Positions 37,841-46,399 are shown, counted from the stretch's first letter. The stretch is 64,000 nt of DNA from Methylicorpusculum sp. (GCF_030651835.1 NZ_JAUSBX010000087.1:92860-156859), one strand, 5' to 3'. Notes: generated by a model not told the origin, from the letters alone. Translations and numbers: made by a program.

Positions 37841-37867
37841 AGCGCCCGTTAAATAGGCGCTTTTTTT
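37841..37867 (+). terminator. Intrinsic terminator facing the plus strand
   Basis: AGCGCC (37841-37846) and GGCGCT (37856-37861) form a stem followed by seven Ts. It ends plus-strand transcripts, yet the neighbouring genes all run on the minus strand. It lies just upstream of the chitosanase start. Confidence 0.65.
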
Positions 37868-37974
37868 GTTGATTCCGTCAATAGACAGACGTGCCAAGAA
37901 CTGATCAGGCACTTACCCTTCGATCGAATCATGTCGAAGGGTGTGTTTAAAAACTCATTTAACAAACCCAAAGG

Positions 37975-38424
37975 CTATGGAACAGAATGAAAACGTCCGT
38001 TTAGCTCTGCCAATCGATCCTGCGTCATCTTGATGAAAGCACCATTGTATTCCAGCGTCGCCAAAGAACCTTCTTTTGAGACCACTGCATTTTTCGATGC
38101 GTTTTCCCGGTCAGTTAACCAACGCCTTTGTTCCTCAAAAAGTGCGTCACGATTCTGCCCGTCCAGCGTCTGCAGCAGTTGAACATAAACGATGAATAAC
38201 TGCGCATCCAGAATATCGGCAAGATATTGACTTTGATCGTTTAATTGACGTTGATTAACAACTGTTTGATTAACCTGATCAGACGCTACAAACTCCTGCA
38301 GCGTTGTCAGCGAAGGCTGCCAGGATTGCGGGATAAGTGCCTTATCCGTTTGCAGATGATCACAACCGGCTAAAACAGTGATCAAGACCCCTAAAATTAA
38401 TGGGCCTACCGATAAAGCATGCAT
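37975..38424 (-). CDS. Lipoprotein with LprI-like (DUF1311) region
   Basis: The 149-residue protein has a signal peptide with lipobox LAGC (Cys about residue 21). A helical domain follows whose C-terminal part (DALFEEQRRWLTDRENASKN, then AFIKMTQDRLAEL) resembles DUF1311/LprI lysozyme-inhibitor proteins. The cysteine pair of that family is absent, so the match is partial. Its start codon overlaps by one base (TGATG) the stop of a 42-codon remnant upstream. An inverted repeat, ACCCTTCGA/TCGAAGGGT (37915-37942), lies downstream. Confidence 0.65.
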   Translation of the reverse strand: MHALSVGPLILGVLITVLAGCDHLQTDKALIPQSWQPSLTTLQEFVASDQVNQTVVNQRQLNDQSQYLADILDAQLFIVYVQLLQTLDGQNRDALFEEQRRWLTDRENASKNAVVSKEGSLATLEYNGAFIKMTQDRLAELNGRFHSVP

Positions 38425-38552
38425 CAGTAAGGCTCCACAGGCAGGTTTTTCAATCCACAGGCAACGCTCTCATAAAGCATGACGTTGGCCCCGGCCTGAT
38501 CCTGCGAATTCCAGATACCATCACAACAAAAGATTATTATTTTATTAGTCAT
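38424..38552 (-). pseudogene. N-terminal remnant of a DUF2235 hydrolase
   Basis: The 42-codon frame has a good ribosome site (GGGGA before ATG) and begins MTNKIIIFCCDGIWNSQDQ, close to the DGTWN signature at the start of DUF2235 (Tle1-like alpha/beta hydrolase) proteins. It then stops, where a full protein would run several hundred residues. It looks like the head of a larger gene cut off by deletion. It may still act as a leader coupled to the lipoprotein gene. Confidence 0.6.
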
Positions 38553-38635
38553 AAGTCCCCTCAAATAGATGGATTCATGTTGTTATTGACTCCATCTTTA
38601 TGCAATAACGCCACTTCCCTGGTGGTTAACCTTTT

Positions 38636-38788
38636 GTATCTGCTCACCCCCTCCAATTTTAGTGGGTGTAGGTGGTTGATTGAAAAGGCTTCTGCAACAG
38701 GGATGTTGCAGAGAGCTGCAGGGACGTATTGATGCGTCCTTTGAAATCAAGCACCTACACCCTTAATTCAAAGCGGGCGAGTCGTTAC
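38636..38788 (+). mobile_element. Miniature element, family B, complete copy
   Basis: This 153-bp copy starts GTATCTGCTCACCC and ends GGGCGAGTCGTTAC, an imperfect terminal inverted repeat. An inner perfect pair, GGGTGTAGGTG and CACCTACACCC, and a central hairpin CTGCAACAGGGATGTTGCAG complete the fold. The flanks AACCTTTT (38628-38635) and CACCTTTT (38789-38796) look like an 8-bp target duplication with one change. It lies between the DUF2235 remnant and the aminotransferase gene. Nothing else is visible in the 357-bp gap. Confidence 0.85.
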
Positions 38789-38909
38789 CACCTTTTTTAA
38801 ATGGCACTGGGAGTAAATTTTTCACCCTCAGATTTTTCTCCATTTACATCACAGTCATGATAAAAATGCAATTAGAAGAACCTCATCAGCAAACAGACCG
38901 GTAAATAAT

Positions 38910-40037
38910 ATGCAGCATCCCGAATTTCCATTGTCGCCTACCCTCATTTATCTGAATCATGCTGCCGTAAGCCCTTGGCCGCTTCGCGCAAGTCAGGCAG
39001 TGATAGATTTTGCCCGCCAAAACTGTGTTTACGGCTCACACTTCTACGGTCAGTGGCTGGAAAAAGAAACCGGTTTACGCAGTCAGTTCAAAGAACTCTT
39101 GAATGCGCCATCTGATGAAGATATCGCGCTGGTCAAAAACACCTCCGAAGCGCTTTCATTCGTCGCCTATGGACTGGATTGGCAGACTGGACAGAATATC
39201 GTCACCAGTAATGAAGAATTTCCATCCAACCGAATACCCTGGCAATCGCTGATAGATCAGGGTATTGAACTACGAGAAGCAGATTTGACCTCGTCAACAA
39301 CGCCTGAAGACGCCTTATTTGCCTTGGTGGACAGTGATACCCGATTATTGACAATCAGCTCTGTTCAATTTGCATCAGGACTCAGGATGGACCTGGATAA
39401 AATCGGCGAATTCTGTAAACAAAGGGGGATTTTGTTCTGCGTTGACGCCATTCAAAGCCTGGGTGCTGTTCAATTCGACGTCCAGTCCTGCCAAGCCGAT
39501 TTTGTTATGGCCGATGGTCACAAATGGTTATGTGGACCTGAAGGCTTAGGGGTTTTTTATTCAACCCCCGCCGCGAGAAATCAATTGCGATTGACTCAAT
39601 ACGGGTGGCACATGATGAAAGATGCACATAACTACGAAAACAAACCCTGGGAAATTCACCCCGGTGCGCGCCGGTTCGAATGCGGCAGCCCGAATATGAT
39701 GGGTATTCATGCTTTATCGGCAAGCTTATCGCTTTTACTGGAAACCGGCATGATCAATGTCGAACAATGTGTTCTTCGGAATGCCGCCTATTTGAGTGGC
39801 AAGATTCAAGAAAACCCTAATTTGACATTACTTTCAAAAACAGCGTCACGGCTTAAATCCGGCATTGTGGTTTTTAAGCATAAAACCCTGGAAAATTCTT
39901 TCGTTTACAATTATTTACAAGCGAATGGGCTGGTCTGCGCAATGCGAGGGGAAGGCATCCGTTTGTCAGCCCACTTTTACCAAACTGAGGAAGAACTGGA
40001 TAGGGGACTGAAATTGATCACTGAGTTGAGCGGATAG
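38910..40037 (+). CDS. Class V aminotransferase
   Basis: This 375-residue fold type I PLP enzyme resembles the cysteine desulfurase/isopenicillin N epimerase group. Motifs are LNHAAVSPWP near the start, CVDAIQSLGAVQFDV and the PLP lysine in MADGHKWLCGPEGLG (about residue 210). The C-terminal RLSAHFYQTEEELDRG is typical. No active-site cysteine loop is obvious, so desulfurase activity is not claimed. The substrate is unknown. Confidence 0.88.
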   Translation: MQHPEFPLSPTLIYLNHAAVSPWPLRASQAVIDFARQNCVYGSHFYGQWLEKETGLRSQFKELLNAPSDEDIALVKNTSEALSFVAYGLDWQTGQNIVTSNEEFPSNRIPWQSLIDQGIELREADLTSSTTPEDALFALVDSDTRLLTISSVQFASGLRMDLDKIGEFCKQRGILFCVDAIQSLGAVQFDVQSCQADFVMADGHKWLCGPEGLGVFYSTPAARNQLRLTQYGWHMMKDAHNYENKPWEIHPGARRFECGSPNMMGIHALSASLSLLLETGMINVEQCVLRNAAYLSGKIQENPNLTLLSKTASRLKSGIVVFKHKTLENSFVYNYLQANGLVCAMRGEGIRLSAHFYQTEEELDRGLKLITELSG

Positions 40038-40067
40038 CGCAAGCCTTGAAACCGCCAAGGATTGCGC
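40037..40067. terminator. Bidirectional hairpin between convergent genes
   Basis: GCGCAAGCCTTG (40037-40048) pairs with CAAGGATTGCGC (40056-40067) over 12 bases with one mismatch, right at the end of the aminotransferase gene and facing the transglycosylase gene. There is no long T-run. Confidence 0.55.
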
Positions 40068-40084
40068 CTAAATTAACTTCCTGA

Positions 40085-41161
40085 TTATTCTGCAGCCAGA
40101 TACTGAGCCCTTACCATAGGCCGTTCGTAGCTCACCCCTTCGCGAAAATAGGCCATCGGATTACTGGCAATATCTCTAGCCGCCAGGAACTGCGCATAAT
40201 AATTGCGGGAATCGAAACCAAACAAGGGGCTGTTATAACTCTGAACAATGCGGGCGAAATCATTACCTATTTGATTTTGCGCACGTTTCATCCCGTTGAT
40301 GCCATGGTTATAAGAAGTGACAGCTGTTGGCCAGTCGCCCAGTTTATTGTAGGCATGACGAAGATAACGGGCCGCTCCGTGGGCCGATATAATTGGATCA
40401 TGACGCCGGTCAGGTTTGTTGTTATTGGGCATAAATGTTTCCGCTGCGCCCCGGGTAAACTGCCACATGCCGACAGCACCTGCCGAAGATTTGGCTGAGG
40501 CTTGAAAAGAGGATTCCACATGCGGTAGAAAGGCAAAATCTTCCGGCAGGCTGTATTCGCGGAAAATCTTTCTGAACTGCGAATCATAACGCCCACTGAT
40601 TTCCAAACCACGCTTAAAGCGTTCTTTAATGCCCCGCTGAGAACGGAGTCTTTCGCTAGCCCCAGCTAAAACAAAAGCTTTATTACGGCTATTCTGCAGC
40701 TTGGCGTGCAACTGTTTTTCAAACGGATTGAGCGGCACCCGAGCACGCACTTTAAAATCCAAAGCTGTTAATTGGCTTTTCCAATATTCTTTGCGTCGGC
40801 TGACTAGTTCTTTTTGCTCATTCGTCAACCCCTCACCAACAGACCCCGGTAAAACCATCACTTCGTAAATCACATCCATGTAACGGTCGTCATAGAATGC
40901 AACCTCTGATCTGCGCCATACTCCGTAAGTTTTACGCCAAAAATCTACGGCTGGCTCAAGCGCTGCCGGTTTGGGAAATATCCCCAGCGATTTCATAGCT
41001 GGAAGCTGTGAAGGAGGAGATCTATAAGCCTGCTGCTGGCTAACCTGCGGCTTGGCGGGCGCAACAGCTTGCTTTTCCCGCTTTGTTGGCGCACTGCTGC
41101 AGGCGCTGAGCACAGCAAGTATTACAATTATCAGGGGGATATAGAGTTTGTGTCGCTTCAT
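40085..41161 (-). CDS. Membrane-bound lytic transglycosylase (SLT domain, MltD-like)
   Basis: The protein (358 residues) is a lipoprotein (signal with LSAC, Cys about residue 21). A helical middle leads to a C-terminal SLT domain (about 210-340). The catalytic Glu is in LPHVESSFQASAKSS, and the family patterns GAVGMWQFTRGAAETF and TAVTSYNHGINGM follow. It cleaves peptidoglycan strands to anhydro-muropeptides. LysM domains, present in E. coli MltD, are absent. Confidence 0.9.
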   Translation of the reverse strand: MKRHKLYIPLIIVILAVLSACSSAPTKREKQAVAPAKPQVSQQQAYRSPPSQLPAMKSLGIFPKPAALEPAVDFWRKTYGVWRRSEVAFYDDRYMDVIYEVMVLPGSVGEGLTNEQKELVSRRKEYWKSQLTALDFKVRARVPLNPFEKQLHAKLQNSRNKAFVLAGASERLRSQRGIKERFKRGLEISGRYDSQFRKIFREYSLPEDFAFLPHVESSFQASAKSSAGAVGMWQFTRGAAETFMPNNNKPDRRHDPIISAHGAARYLRHAYNKLGDWPTAVTSYNHGINGMKRAQNQIGNDFARIVQSYNSPLFGFDSRNYYAQFLAARDIASNPMAYFREGVSYERPMVRAQYLAAE

Positions 41162-41416
41162 GATGTTATCCGGAGGTGTCCAGAATAAATAGTATGCCGG
41201 TTTATCAACAAAATGATTGCCGATAAACGGACCCAGGCCGTTAAGACTTGCTTAAGAATGATAGACGAATTTTAGCGCTATAATGCTAAAAATACATCAA
41301 AAATATTAAAAATCTTGTTTAATTTTATCCGTTTAATCAGCCATTTACCAACCAAAGTTAATAAATAATTGAATTGATTGAACCTTATTGAAAATTGTCC
41401 TATTAATAACCCTGCT

Positions 41417-41580
41417 CAGCAATTCCCAGTTTGACGATAAAAAAGGGGTGGCTTAAGCTTTGCGAGGATGTCGGCGCAGGGATGCTGCCGTCAAGCCCAC
41501 ATGGAAGGGTCTACGGCATTCCTCGCAAGGCTTACGCCCCTCCTTAAAGCCATATTAAAAGTTCAAACAGGGAATTGCTG
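41417..41580 (+). mobile_element. Miniature inverted-repeat element, family A, copy 3
   Basis: This 164-bp copy has ends CAGCAATTCCCAGTTTGA and TCAAACAGGGAATTGCTG, an 18-bp inverted repeat with one mismatch. The foldback arms AAAGGGGTGG...TTTGCGAGGA and TTCCTCGCAAGGCTTACGCC pair. No 9-bp duplication is clear at the flanks. It lies in the 675-bp gap between the transglycosylase and mazF; the rest of that gap is AT-rich. Confidence 0.88.
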
Positions 41581-41694
41581 ACCCCTCTATTTTGTGCTTT
41601 AAGGCTGGCGAGGAAATCGTTCCTGAAGTTCGCTTACCTATCATAAATAGATACAGAAGCAACATTTTTTTGCTATTTACTATGCAAATCAAAC

Positions 41695-41793
41695 TTATTC
41701 CCTGTGAGCGAGTTTAATCCAGTCTATTGAATAAGCAACGATATAATCAAAATACAACTCAACTGTGCTTGGTTCGTTAGGCAATGCAACCAT
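41695..41793 (-). CDS. Possible 32-residue protein downstream of mazF
   Basis: ATG at 41793 has a good ribosome site (AGGAAGG about 9 bases before). The frame ends in TAA at 41695. The peptide is acidic and aromatic (VELYFDYIVAYSIDW). It follows mazF by 45 bases on the same strand. No family is recognised. It may be a small gene or the tail of a lost one. Confidence 0.3.
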   Translation of the reverse strand: MVALPNEPSTVELYFDYIVAYSIDWIKLAHRE

Positions 41794-41837
41794 CACGCGT
41801 CCCTTCCTCTAGTTTGACAGGTGTTGAATTAGCCTGT

Positions 41838-42140
41838 TTATGCCAACATTTCTAACAAGACCGCATGCCAGTGATGCTCTTCTATAACACCCATTTTGCC
41901 CGCCAGACGGCGCTTGTCTACGGATCGAATTTGATCAAGTAATATCAGTGCTGCTCGCCCATCAAACGTGACTTGCGGCCGACAACCCAGCGACTGACCT
42001 TTACTGGTTAAAGGGGCAATGATCACTCTAGGTAAAACAGCATTTAGATCATCAGGCGAAACCACCAAGGCCGGTCGTGTTTTTTGGATTTCCGTACCGA
42101 CTGTGGGATCAAGATTGACCCAGTAGACCTCTCCGCGCAT
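41838..42140 (-). CDS. mazF: MazF/PemK-family toxin endoribonuclease
   Basis: MazF toxins cut mRNA at short sequences. The 100-residue protein starts MRGEVYWVNLDPTVGTE and has KTRPALVVS, the two conserved family stretches, plus PLTSK and a QIRSVDKRRL region. I chose the ATG at 42140: it overlaps the mazE stop by one base (TGATG), and the family begins at MxRGE. Two earlier in-frame Met/GTG codons lie within mazE. Confidence 0.93.
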   Translation of the reverse strand: MRGEVYWVNLDPTVGTEIQKTRPALVVSPDDLNAVLPRVIIAPLTSKGQSLGCRPQVTFDGRAALILLDQIRSVDKRRLAGKMGVIEEHHWHAVLLEMLA

Positions 42141-42376
42141 CACCATTCCCAATCTCCATTGTCGTCATCAAACGGGCAATCCTGCCACTCATTCACATCT
42201 TCTTTTGCTTTATATCCGGTAAACCAGTTTTTTCGCGGTTCGCTCAAGGCCTCAATAACCAAAGTTTTGCCTTCAATTCTTAAGTTGACTTCTTCTCCTA
42301 ACTCGCAGGTTTCCAGTAAAGCAGCCGGTATGATAACTCCGCGAGAATTACCGATTTTTCTTAAATGTGTTCTCAT
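42140..42376 (-). CDS. mazE: MazE-family antitoxin (AbrB-like)
   Basis: The 78-residue antitoxin has an N-terminal AbrB/SpoVT-type DNA-binding fold (RKIGNSRGVIIPAALLE). Its acidic, aromatic tail (NEWQDCPFDDDNGDWEW) is the part that blocks the MazF active site. I chose the ATG at 42376 (MRTHLRKIGNSRG), the family N-terminus. The gene order antitoxin then toxin, with overlap, is classical. Confidence 0.92.
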   Translation of the reverse strand: MRTHLRKIGNSRGVIIPAALLETCELGEEVNLRIEGKTLVIEALSEPRKNWFTGYKAKEDVNEWQDCPFDDDNGDWEW

Positions 42377-42494
42377 AGGTCGCTCTAATCCAGAAATAGT
42401 ATCCACAATGTTATTACACGGGTATCACTAAAACAAGATTTAACTCCCTATCCTGGCAATAATGAGCACCTTCACGGGAATGAGGCCTCAGCGC

Positions 42495-43025
42495 TTACTC
42501 CATCTCGCTGATGCGCAGACCAAAAGACTCGACCTGTTGCCAGTCTGTAAACTCAATAATGGACTTCGGATCGGTAGGCCCTTTTGTTATCACCATAATG
42601 AGCTGAATAATCAAACGATCAAAAAAACTGTAACTGGGATAATCAATCTTGCCGGCAAAAACCGCCAGTTCTTTGGGTTTCCAGGTTATCCGTCTAAGGA
42701 ATTTCTGAAGGTAAGGATTATTCCCTGGTATGCATTTTTCAGGCTTTCGAGCCACAAGATTGACCGAGAAAAACGCGTTCGGTTTGCTTTCAAGAATGGG
42801 CTTGTTTTTATTAATGAAATCAATAATCAGCGGACTGTGCTTGCCATAGTGAACGCTGCCGCCGACAACAATCTTGTCGAACACGGTTAAGTCCACTTCC
42901 TGCTCCTCATTGACTGTAACAACGGTAACCTGATGAGACTGTTGTTCAATCACTTGCTGCAGTCTTTGGCAGATTTTTTGTGTGTGGCCATCAATGGAGG
43001 AATAGACGATGAGAATCTTAGCCAT
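42495..43025 (-). CDS. hemG: Menaquinone-dependent protoporphyrinogen IX dehydrogenase
   Basis: HemG is a flavodoxin-like enzyme that oxidises protoporphyrinogen IX in heme synthesis. The 176-residue protein has the FMN phosphate loop YSSIDGHTQKIC (about 8-19) and VGGSVHYGKHSP. Its long insertion loop (about 100-140, PYLQKFLRRITWKP...AGKIDYPSYSFFDR) distinguishes HemG from ordinary flavodoxins. This is a stand-alone gene. Confidence 0.9.
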   Translation of the reverse strand: MAKILIVYSSIDGHTQKICQRLQQVIEQQSHQVTVVTVNEEQEVDLTVFDKIVVGGSVHYGKHSPLIIDFINKNKPILESKPNAFFSVNLVARKPEKCIPGNNPYLQKFLRRITWKPKELAVFAGKIDYPSYSFFDRLIIQLIMVITKGPTDPKSIIEFTDWQQVESFGLRISEME

Positions 43026-43058
43026 AATTTATAAATTTCTCTGAAAGGTTATATTTCA

Positions 43059-43087
43059 ATAAAAAGCGGGTAACTACTCGCCCGCTT
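43059..43087 (-). terminator. Intrinsic terminator formed at a family B half-element
   Basis: On the minus strand AAGCGGG, a 10-base loop, CCCGCTT and then TTT follow the MFS/spermidine synthase gene. One stem arm (43081-43087) is from the repeat end; the other (43064-43070) with the T-run is mostly flanking DNA. Confidence 0.65.
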
Positions 43088-43108
43088 TGAATTAAGGGTG
43101 TAGGTGCT
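43070..43108 (-). mobile_element. Family B half-element (right end only)
   Basis: These 39 bases match the right end of the complete family B copy (38750-38788) in inverted orientation: GCACCTACACCC then TTCAAAGCGGGCGAG and GTTAC. The match begins at the stop codon of the MFS/spermidine synthase gene, so the element end and the gene end coincide. Confidence 0.8.
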
Positions 43109-45356
43109 ATTTCCATAAATTAACAATCGAGGTGTAATCATCCGTCCAGGGTTTCATATCAAAATAAAGCGGCATTTTTTGCCACTTACCCAGTTGACTG
43201 TTTGCCAGAGGCATAAGCGTTTCAGCATTAGCAGCCATCACCACCCAATCGGTTGCCACCACCAGCGGCTGCTCGTCCTGAGGCTTGAATTCCTGTATCA
43301 ACGCTGCGTAATTCAACTGCTTGGCATGATCGGCCAATACTTTTTTCAGGGCCAAATGACGGTTGGTAATGTGAAACGCAAGCATCCCCTGCGGTTTAAG
43401 CTTCGAAAAATAAAGCTTGATGGCTTCCTGGGTTAGCAGATGGGTTGGAATTGAATCCGAACTAAACGCGTCGACGATCAAGAAATCAAATTTTTCAGCG
43501 TCTTCCCTCACCAACGACTGGCGTGCATCACCAATAACCGTTGTGGCGTTGTGGCTGCACTTGGATAAATAAGTGAAATACTCCGGGTTATTGGCAATTG
43601 ACACGACGAGAGGGTCAATCTCGTAAAGTGTCCAGTGTTGCTGATTTTTTGCGTAACACATCATTGCACCGGCACCGAGACCGACTAAACCAATATTCCA
43701 GTTCTCATTCACCTGATCAAACTCTTTGAACAACTGGCCCATGGGCCCTGGACGGCTGTAATAAGTATAAGGTGTCAATTCTTCCCGGGCGATACGCCGT
43801 TGCGCGCCGTGTTTGGTTGTGCCGTGGAAAATCTCGTTGTAACGCTCAGGATTACCCTGCTCGTCAATGAGCATGCTTTCTCGCACCGAGAGCACGCCAA
43901 AAAAAGTGCGGTCCTGAAATATCGTGTTCGATACCATGGCATGAAGCCCAACCGTAAAGAAAATAAGCGTCCCGGTCAACAGACCCAATGAGAGCGGTTG
44001 TTGCCTGAAGGCATAAGTCAACCCGGCCAGCAGGATCAAGCCGGCTCCCAAAGCATCAAGATAAGTCAGTACATTATCGACGAGAAAATATATCAGTACG
44101 CCCGAAAACAAAACCAGCAAAGGAAAAAGGCTTTGCTTGAGAAGGCCTCTTATATCCGTCTTGGATGTGATATTCAGGCCTGGCCTCAACAATAAGGCGG
44201 CGACAATCATGATGGGATACTCATAGACCGCATCAAATACAAAAGGCGCAACAAACGTATTGAACATACCGCCCAGCATGCCTGCAAATGACATGGTGAG
44301 ATAAAAGTGCGTCAAATGTTGAGTTCCTGGCCGCCGATTGGCCAGTTCGCCATGACACACCATCACCGCCAGAAAAAATGCCAGAGCATGGATGCAAAGA
44401 TCCAACCAGTAAGGCAGGACCGCCGGGTTAATGTAGGAATAAGCCAAAAACGGTAATAAAACCATGGGCTGCAACTTGACCATCAGAGGATGAACAAGTC
44501 TGTTCCAGCGGGAAAAAACGATAACAAACGACAGTAAATAAAGTGTCAGCGGAATAATCCAAAGCAAAGGCGCTGAAGCGATATCGGTGCTGATGAAATT
44601 AGTCAAGCCCAGTAATAAACTCGAAGGCACCAGGGCCAAAAGCAGCCAGTGAACCTGGGTCAAAAGCGCAGGTTTATCAGTCGTAGTTTCAGAAACCTGG
44701 GTGTCCGGCTCCACTTTACTGTGTTCGGACCAGACAACGCCTGCACTGATGACGATCATCAGACAGAGCACGCTGTATCCGGCGCTCCAGGCCAATTGTT
44801 GATAGCCCAGCCCGATATTGGGCTCCAGCAAAAAAGGATAACTCAATAATGCTATGAGACTTCCGGCATTACTGGCAGTATACAAATAGTAAGGGTCATG
44901 GCTGGTATGATGACCCAAGCCGGAAAACCATTTTTGCAATAAGGGGGCTGTTGTAGACACGACAAAAAAAGGCAGGCCTATCGTCATTGTCAGCACGGTC
45001 AGTAACCAGAATGTTGGATTGCTGTCCGTGGGCGGTAAGGCATTATCAGGTAAACCCAAAGGCAACGCGGCCAAACTCAGCAAAATGACCACCGCATGTA
45101 TCTGGACCTGCCAAAGCGCTTTAAATCTTACCGATATAAAATGGGCATACAAATAACCGAGAAATAAAATGGTTTGGTAGAACACCATGCAGGTATTCCA
45201 TACAGCCGGAGTGCCGCCAAGCAGGGGCAATAACAATTTGCCGTACATGGGCTGCATAATAAACATCAGCGTAGCACTGGAAAACAGTGTTATGGCAAAT
45301 AACGCTATCAACCAATAACGGCGATTATCTAAACGCTCATCTGTCGTATTTATCAT
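43107..45356 (-). CDS. Second fused MFS-like transporter / spermidine synthase-like protein
   Basis: The layout is the same as at 24558-26972: about 12 membrane helices (residues 15-480, starting LIALFAITLFSSATLMFIMQ) followed by a spermidine-synthase-like domain. That domain has GLGAGAMMCYA, YEIDPLVVSIA and DAFSSDSIPTHLL. I chose the ATG at 45356 (MINTTDERLDN); the longer frame from 45458 adds an unlikely N-terminus. Sequence differs strongly from the first paralogue, so this is another subfamily. The last codons abut a family B half-element. Confidence 0.87.
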   Translation of the reverse strand: MINTTDERLDNRRYWLIALFAITLFSSATLMFIMQPMYGKLLLPLLGGTPAVWNTCMVFYQTILFLGYLYAHFISVRFKALWQVQIHAVVILLSLAALPLGLPDNALPPTDSNPTFWLLTVLTMTIGLPFFVVSTTAPLLQKWFSGLGHHTSHDPYYLYTASNAGSLIALLSYPFLLEPNIGLGYQQLAWSAGYSVLCLMIVISAGVVWSEHSKVEPDTQVSETTTDKPALLTQVHWLLLALVPSSLLLGLTNFISTDIASAPLLWIIPLTLYLLSFVIVFSRWNRLVHPLMVKLQPMVLLPFLAYSYINPAVLPYWLDLCIHALAFFLAVMVCHGELANRRPGTQHLTHFYLTMSFAGMLGGMFNTFVAPFVFDAVYEYPIMIVAALLLRPGLNITSKTDIRGLLKQSLFPLLVLFSGVLIYFLVDNVLTYLDALGAGLILLAGLTYAFRQQPLSLGLLTGTLIFFTVGLHAMVSNTIFQDRTFFGVLSVRESMLIDEQGNPERYNEIFHGTTKHGAQRRIAREELTPYTYYSRPGPMGQLFKEFDQVNENWNIGLVGLGAGAMMCYAKNQQHWTLYEIDPLVVSIANNPEYFTYLSKCSHNATTVIGDARQSLVREDAEKFDFLIVDAFSSDSIPTHLLTQEAIKLYFSKLKPQGMLAFHITNRHLALKKVLADHAKQLNYAALIQEFKPQDEQPLVVATDWVVMAANAETLMPLANSQLGKWQKMPLYFDMKPWTDDYTSIVNLWK

Positions 45357-45590
45357 TATATTTTGTGTGATAGATGTTTTAAGAATTGAGTTCTTGAGCC
45401 CTGCAGACTTATAGCTCAGCGTAGGTGCTGAGAAAATAACCGGAAAAATCGGACCCAAGCTTAAAAAAGCCTAATGATAAAGCATTTGGATGATTTTGGG
45501 GGCGTCTGGACAAACTGAATAGTCCGAATAGCATGATTCGTTTACTCATTGATACCGCAATCAATAACATTTGTTTACACAGTATTTGAG

Positions 45591-45753
45591 CAGCAATTCT
45601 CAGTTTGAACTTTTAATGAAGTTTTAAGGAGTGGCGTAAGCCTTGCGAGGAACGCCGTAAACCCATCCATGGGGGCTTGGCGGCAGCATCCTTGCAGCCA
45701 ACATCCCGCAAAGCTTACCACTCCTTTTTTTATCATCAAACTGGGAATTGCTG
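45591..45753 (-). mobile_element. Miniature inverted-repeat element, family A, copy 4
   Basis: This 163-bp copy lies in inverse orientation to copies 1-3. Ends are CAGCAATTCTCAGTTTGA and TCAAACTGGGAATTGCTG. An exact 9-bp duplication, GTATTTGAG, flanks it directly (45582-45590 and 45754-45762). It sits in the 878-bp gap between the MFS/spermidine synthase gene and the rubredoxin gene. The rest of that gap shows only the family B derivative at 46072. Confidence 0.92.
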
Positions 45754-46071
45754 GTATTTGAGTCAACTCTTGACACAAAAAGGTTCTGATTTAACCAAGA
45801 AGCGCTCTTTAATTTAAAACAGAGCTTTTTTTGCACAGATTATTGCGGGGCACGACTTCACGAAGACGAATTTTTGCCGATACAGAGCTACAGGTGCCTT
45901 TATTTTTTAGTCAATCATACTCAGGCAACTTGAGATTTTCCGACTAGCTGATAGATTAAAACTTCGGATCTGCAGGGAGCATTGCTGACAGTCTTCTTGA
46001 CGCGCTCAATTCGCAACATCTGAAATTCAGCAAACTGGCGGCACAACTTGACAGGATGTCATTGATTTTAC

Positions 46072-46113
46072 GTATCTGCTCACCCTTCGATTTTATTGCG
46101 GGCGAGTAGTTAC
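46072..46113. mobile_element. Family B internally deleted derivative, 42 bp
   Basis: It starts GTATCTGCTCACCC and ends GCGGGCGAGTAGTTAC, the two family B ends joined with the core missing. An exact 8-bp duplication, GATTTTAC, flanks it (46064-46071 and 46114-46121). This shows where the family ends are and that a deleted form either moved or arose after insertion. Confidence 0.85.
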
Positions 46114-46234
46114 GATTTTACAAGCTAACGACAATCGAAATTTATCGTTAGTGTTGGCGGAATTCATGCATAAACAAGGCGATTCCGATCGAATATCATT
46201 TAAAAAACAACTTTCAATTTTTAAGGAAATAACG

Positions 46235-46399
46235 ATGAAAAAGTGGCGATGCATTTTATGTGGTTTTATTTATGATGAAGCCGAAGGACTTCCTGAAGAT
46301 GGCATCGCGCCGGGAACGCTTTGGGAAGACATTCCCGATGACTGGGAATGTGTGGATTGCGGCGCATCGAAAGAAAACTTTGAAATGGAAGAAATCTGA
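46235..46399 (+). CDS. Rubredoxin
   Basis: Rubredoxin is a small iron protein that carries single electrons. The 54-residue protein has both iron-binding pairs: [10 protein letters not shown] (residues 5-14) and [11 protein letters not shown]. The second is CVDC where CPxC is more usual. [17 protein letters not shown] is typical. I chose the ATG at 46235, with AAGGA upstream. The longer frame from 46151 has no family support. It is flanked by repeats on both sides. Confidence 0.96.
   Translation: MKKWRCILCGFIYDEAEGLPEDGIAPGTLWEDIPDDWECVDCGASKENFEMEEI

Noticed and set aside
45357..45458. Longer N-terminus for the second MFS/spermidine synthase-like gene
   Set aside because: The extension lacks family features, and the first membrane helix follows the ATG at 45356 at normal distance.
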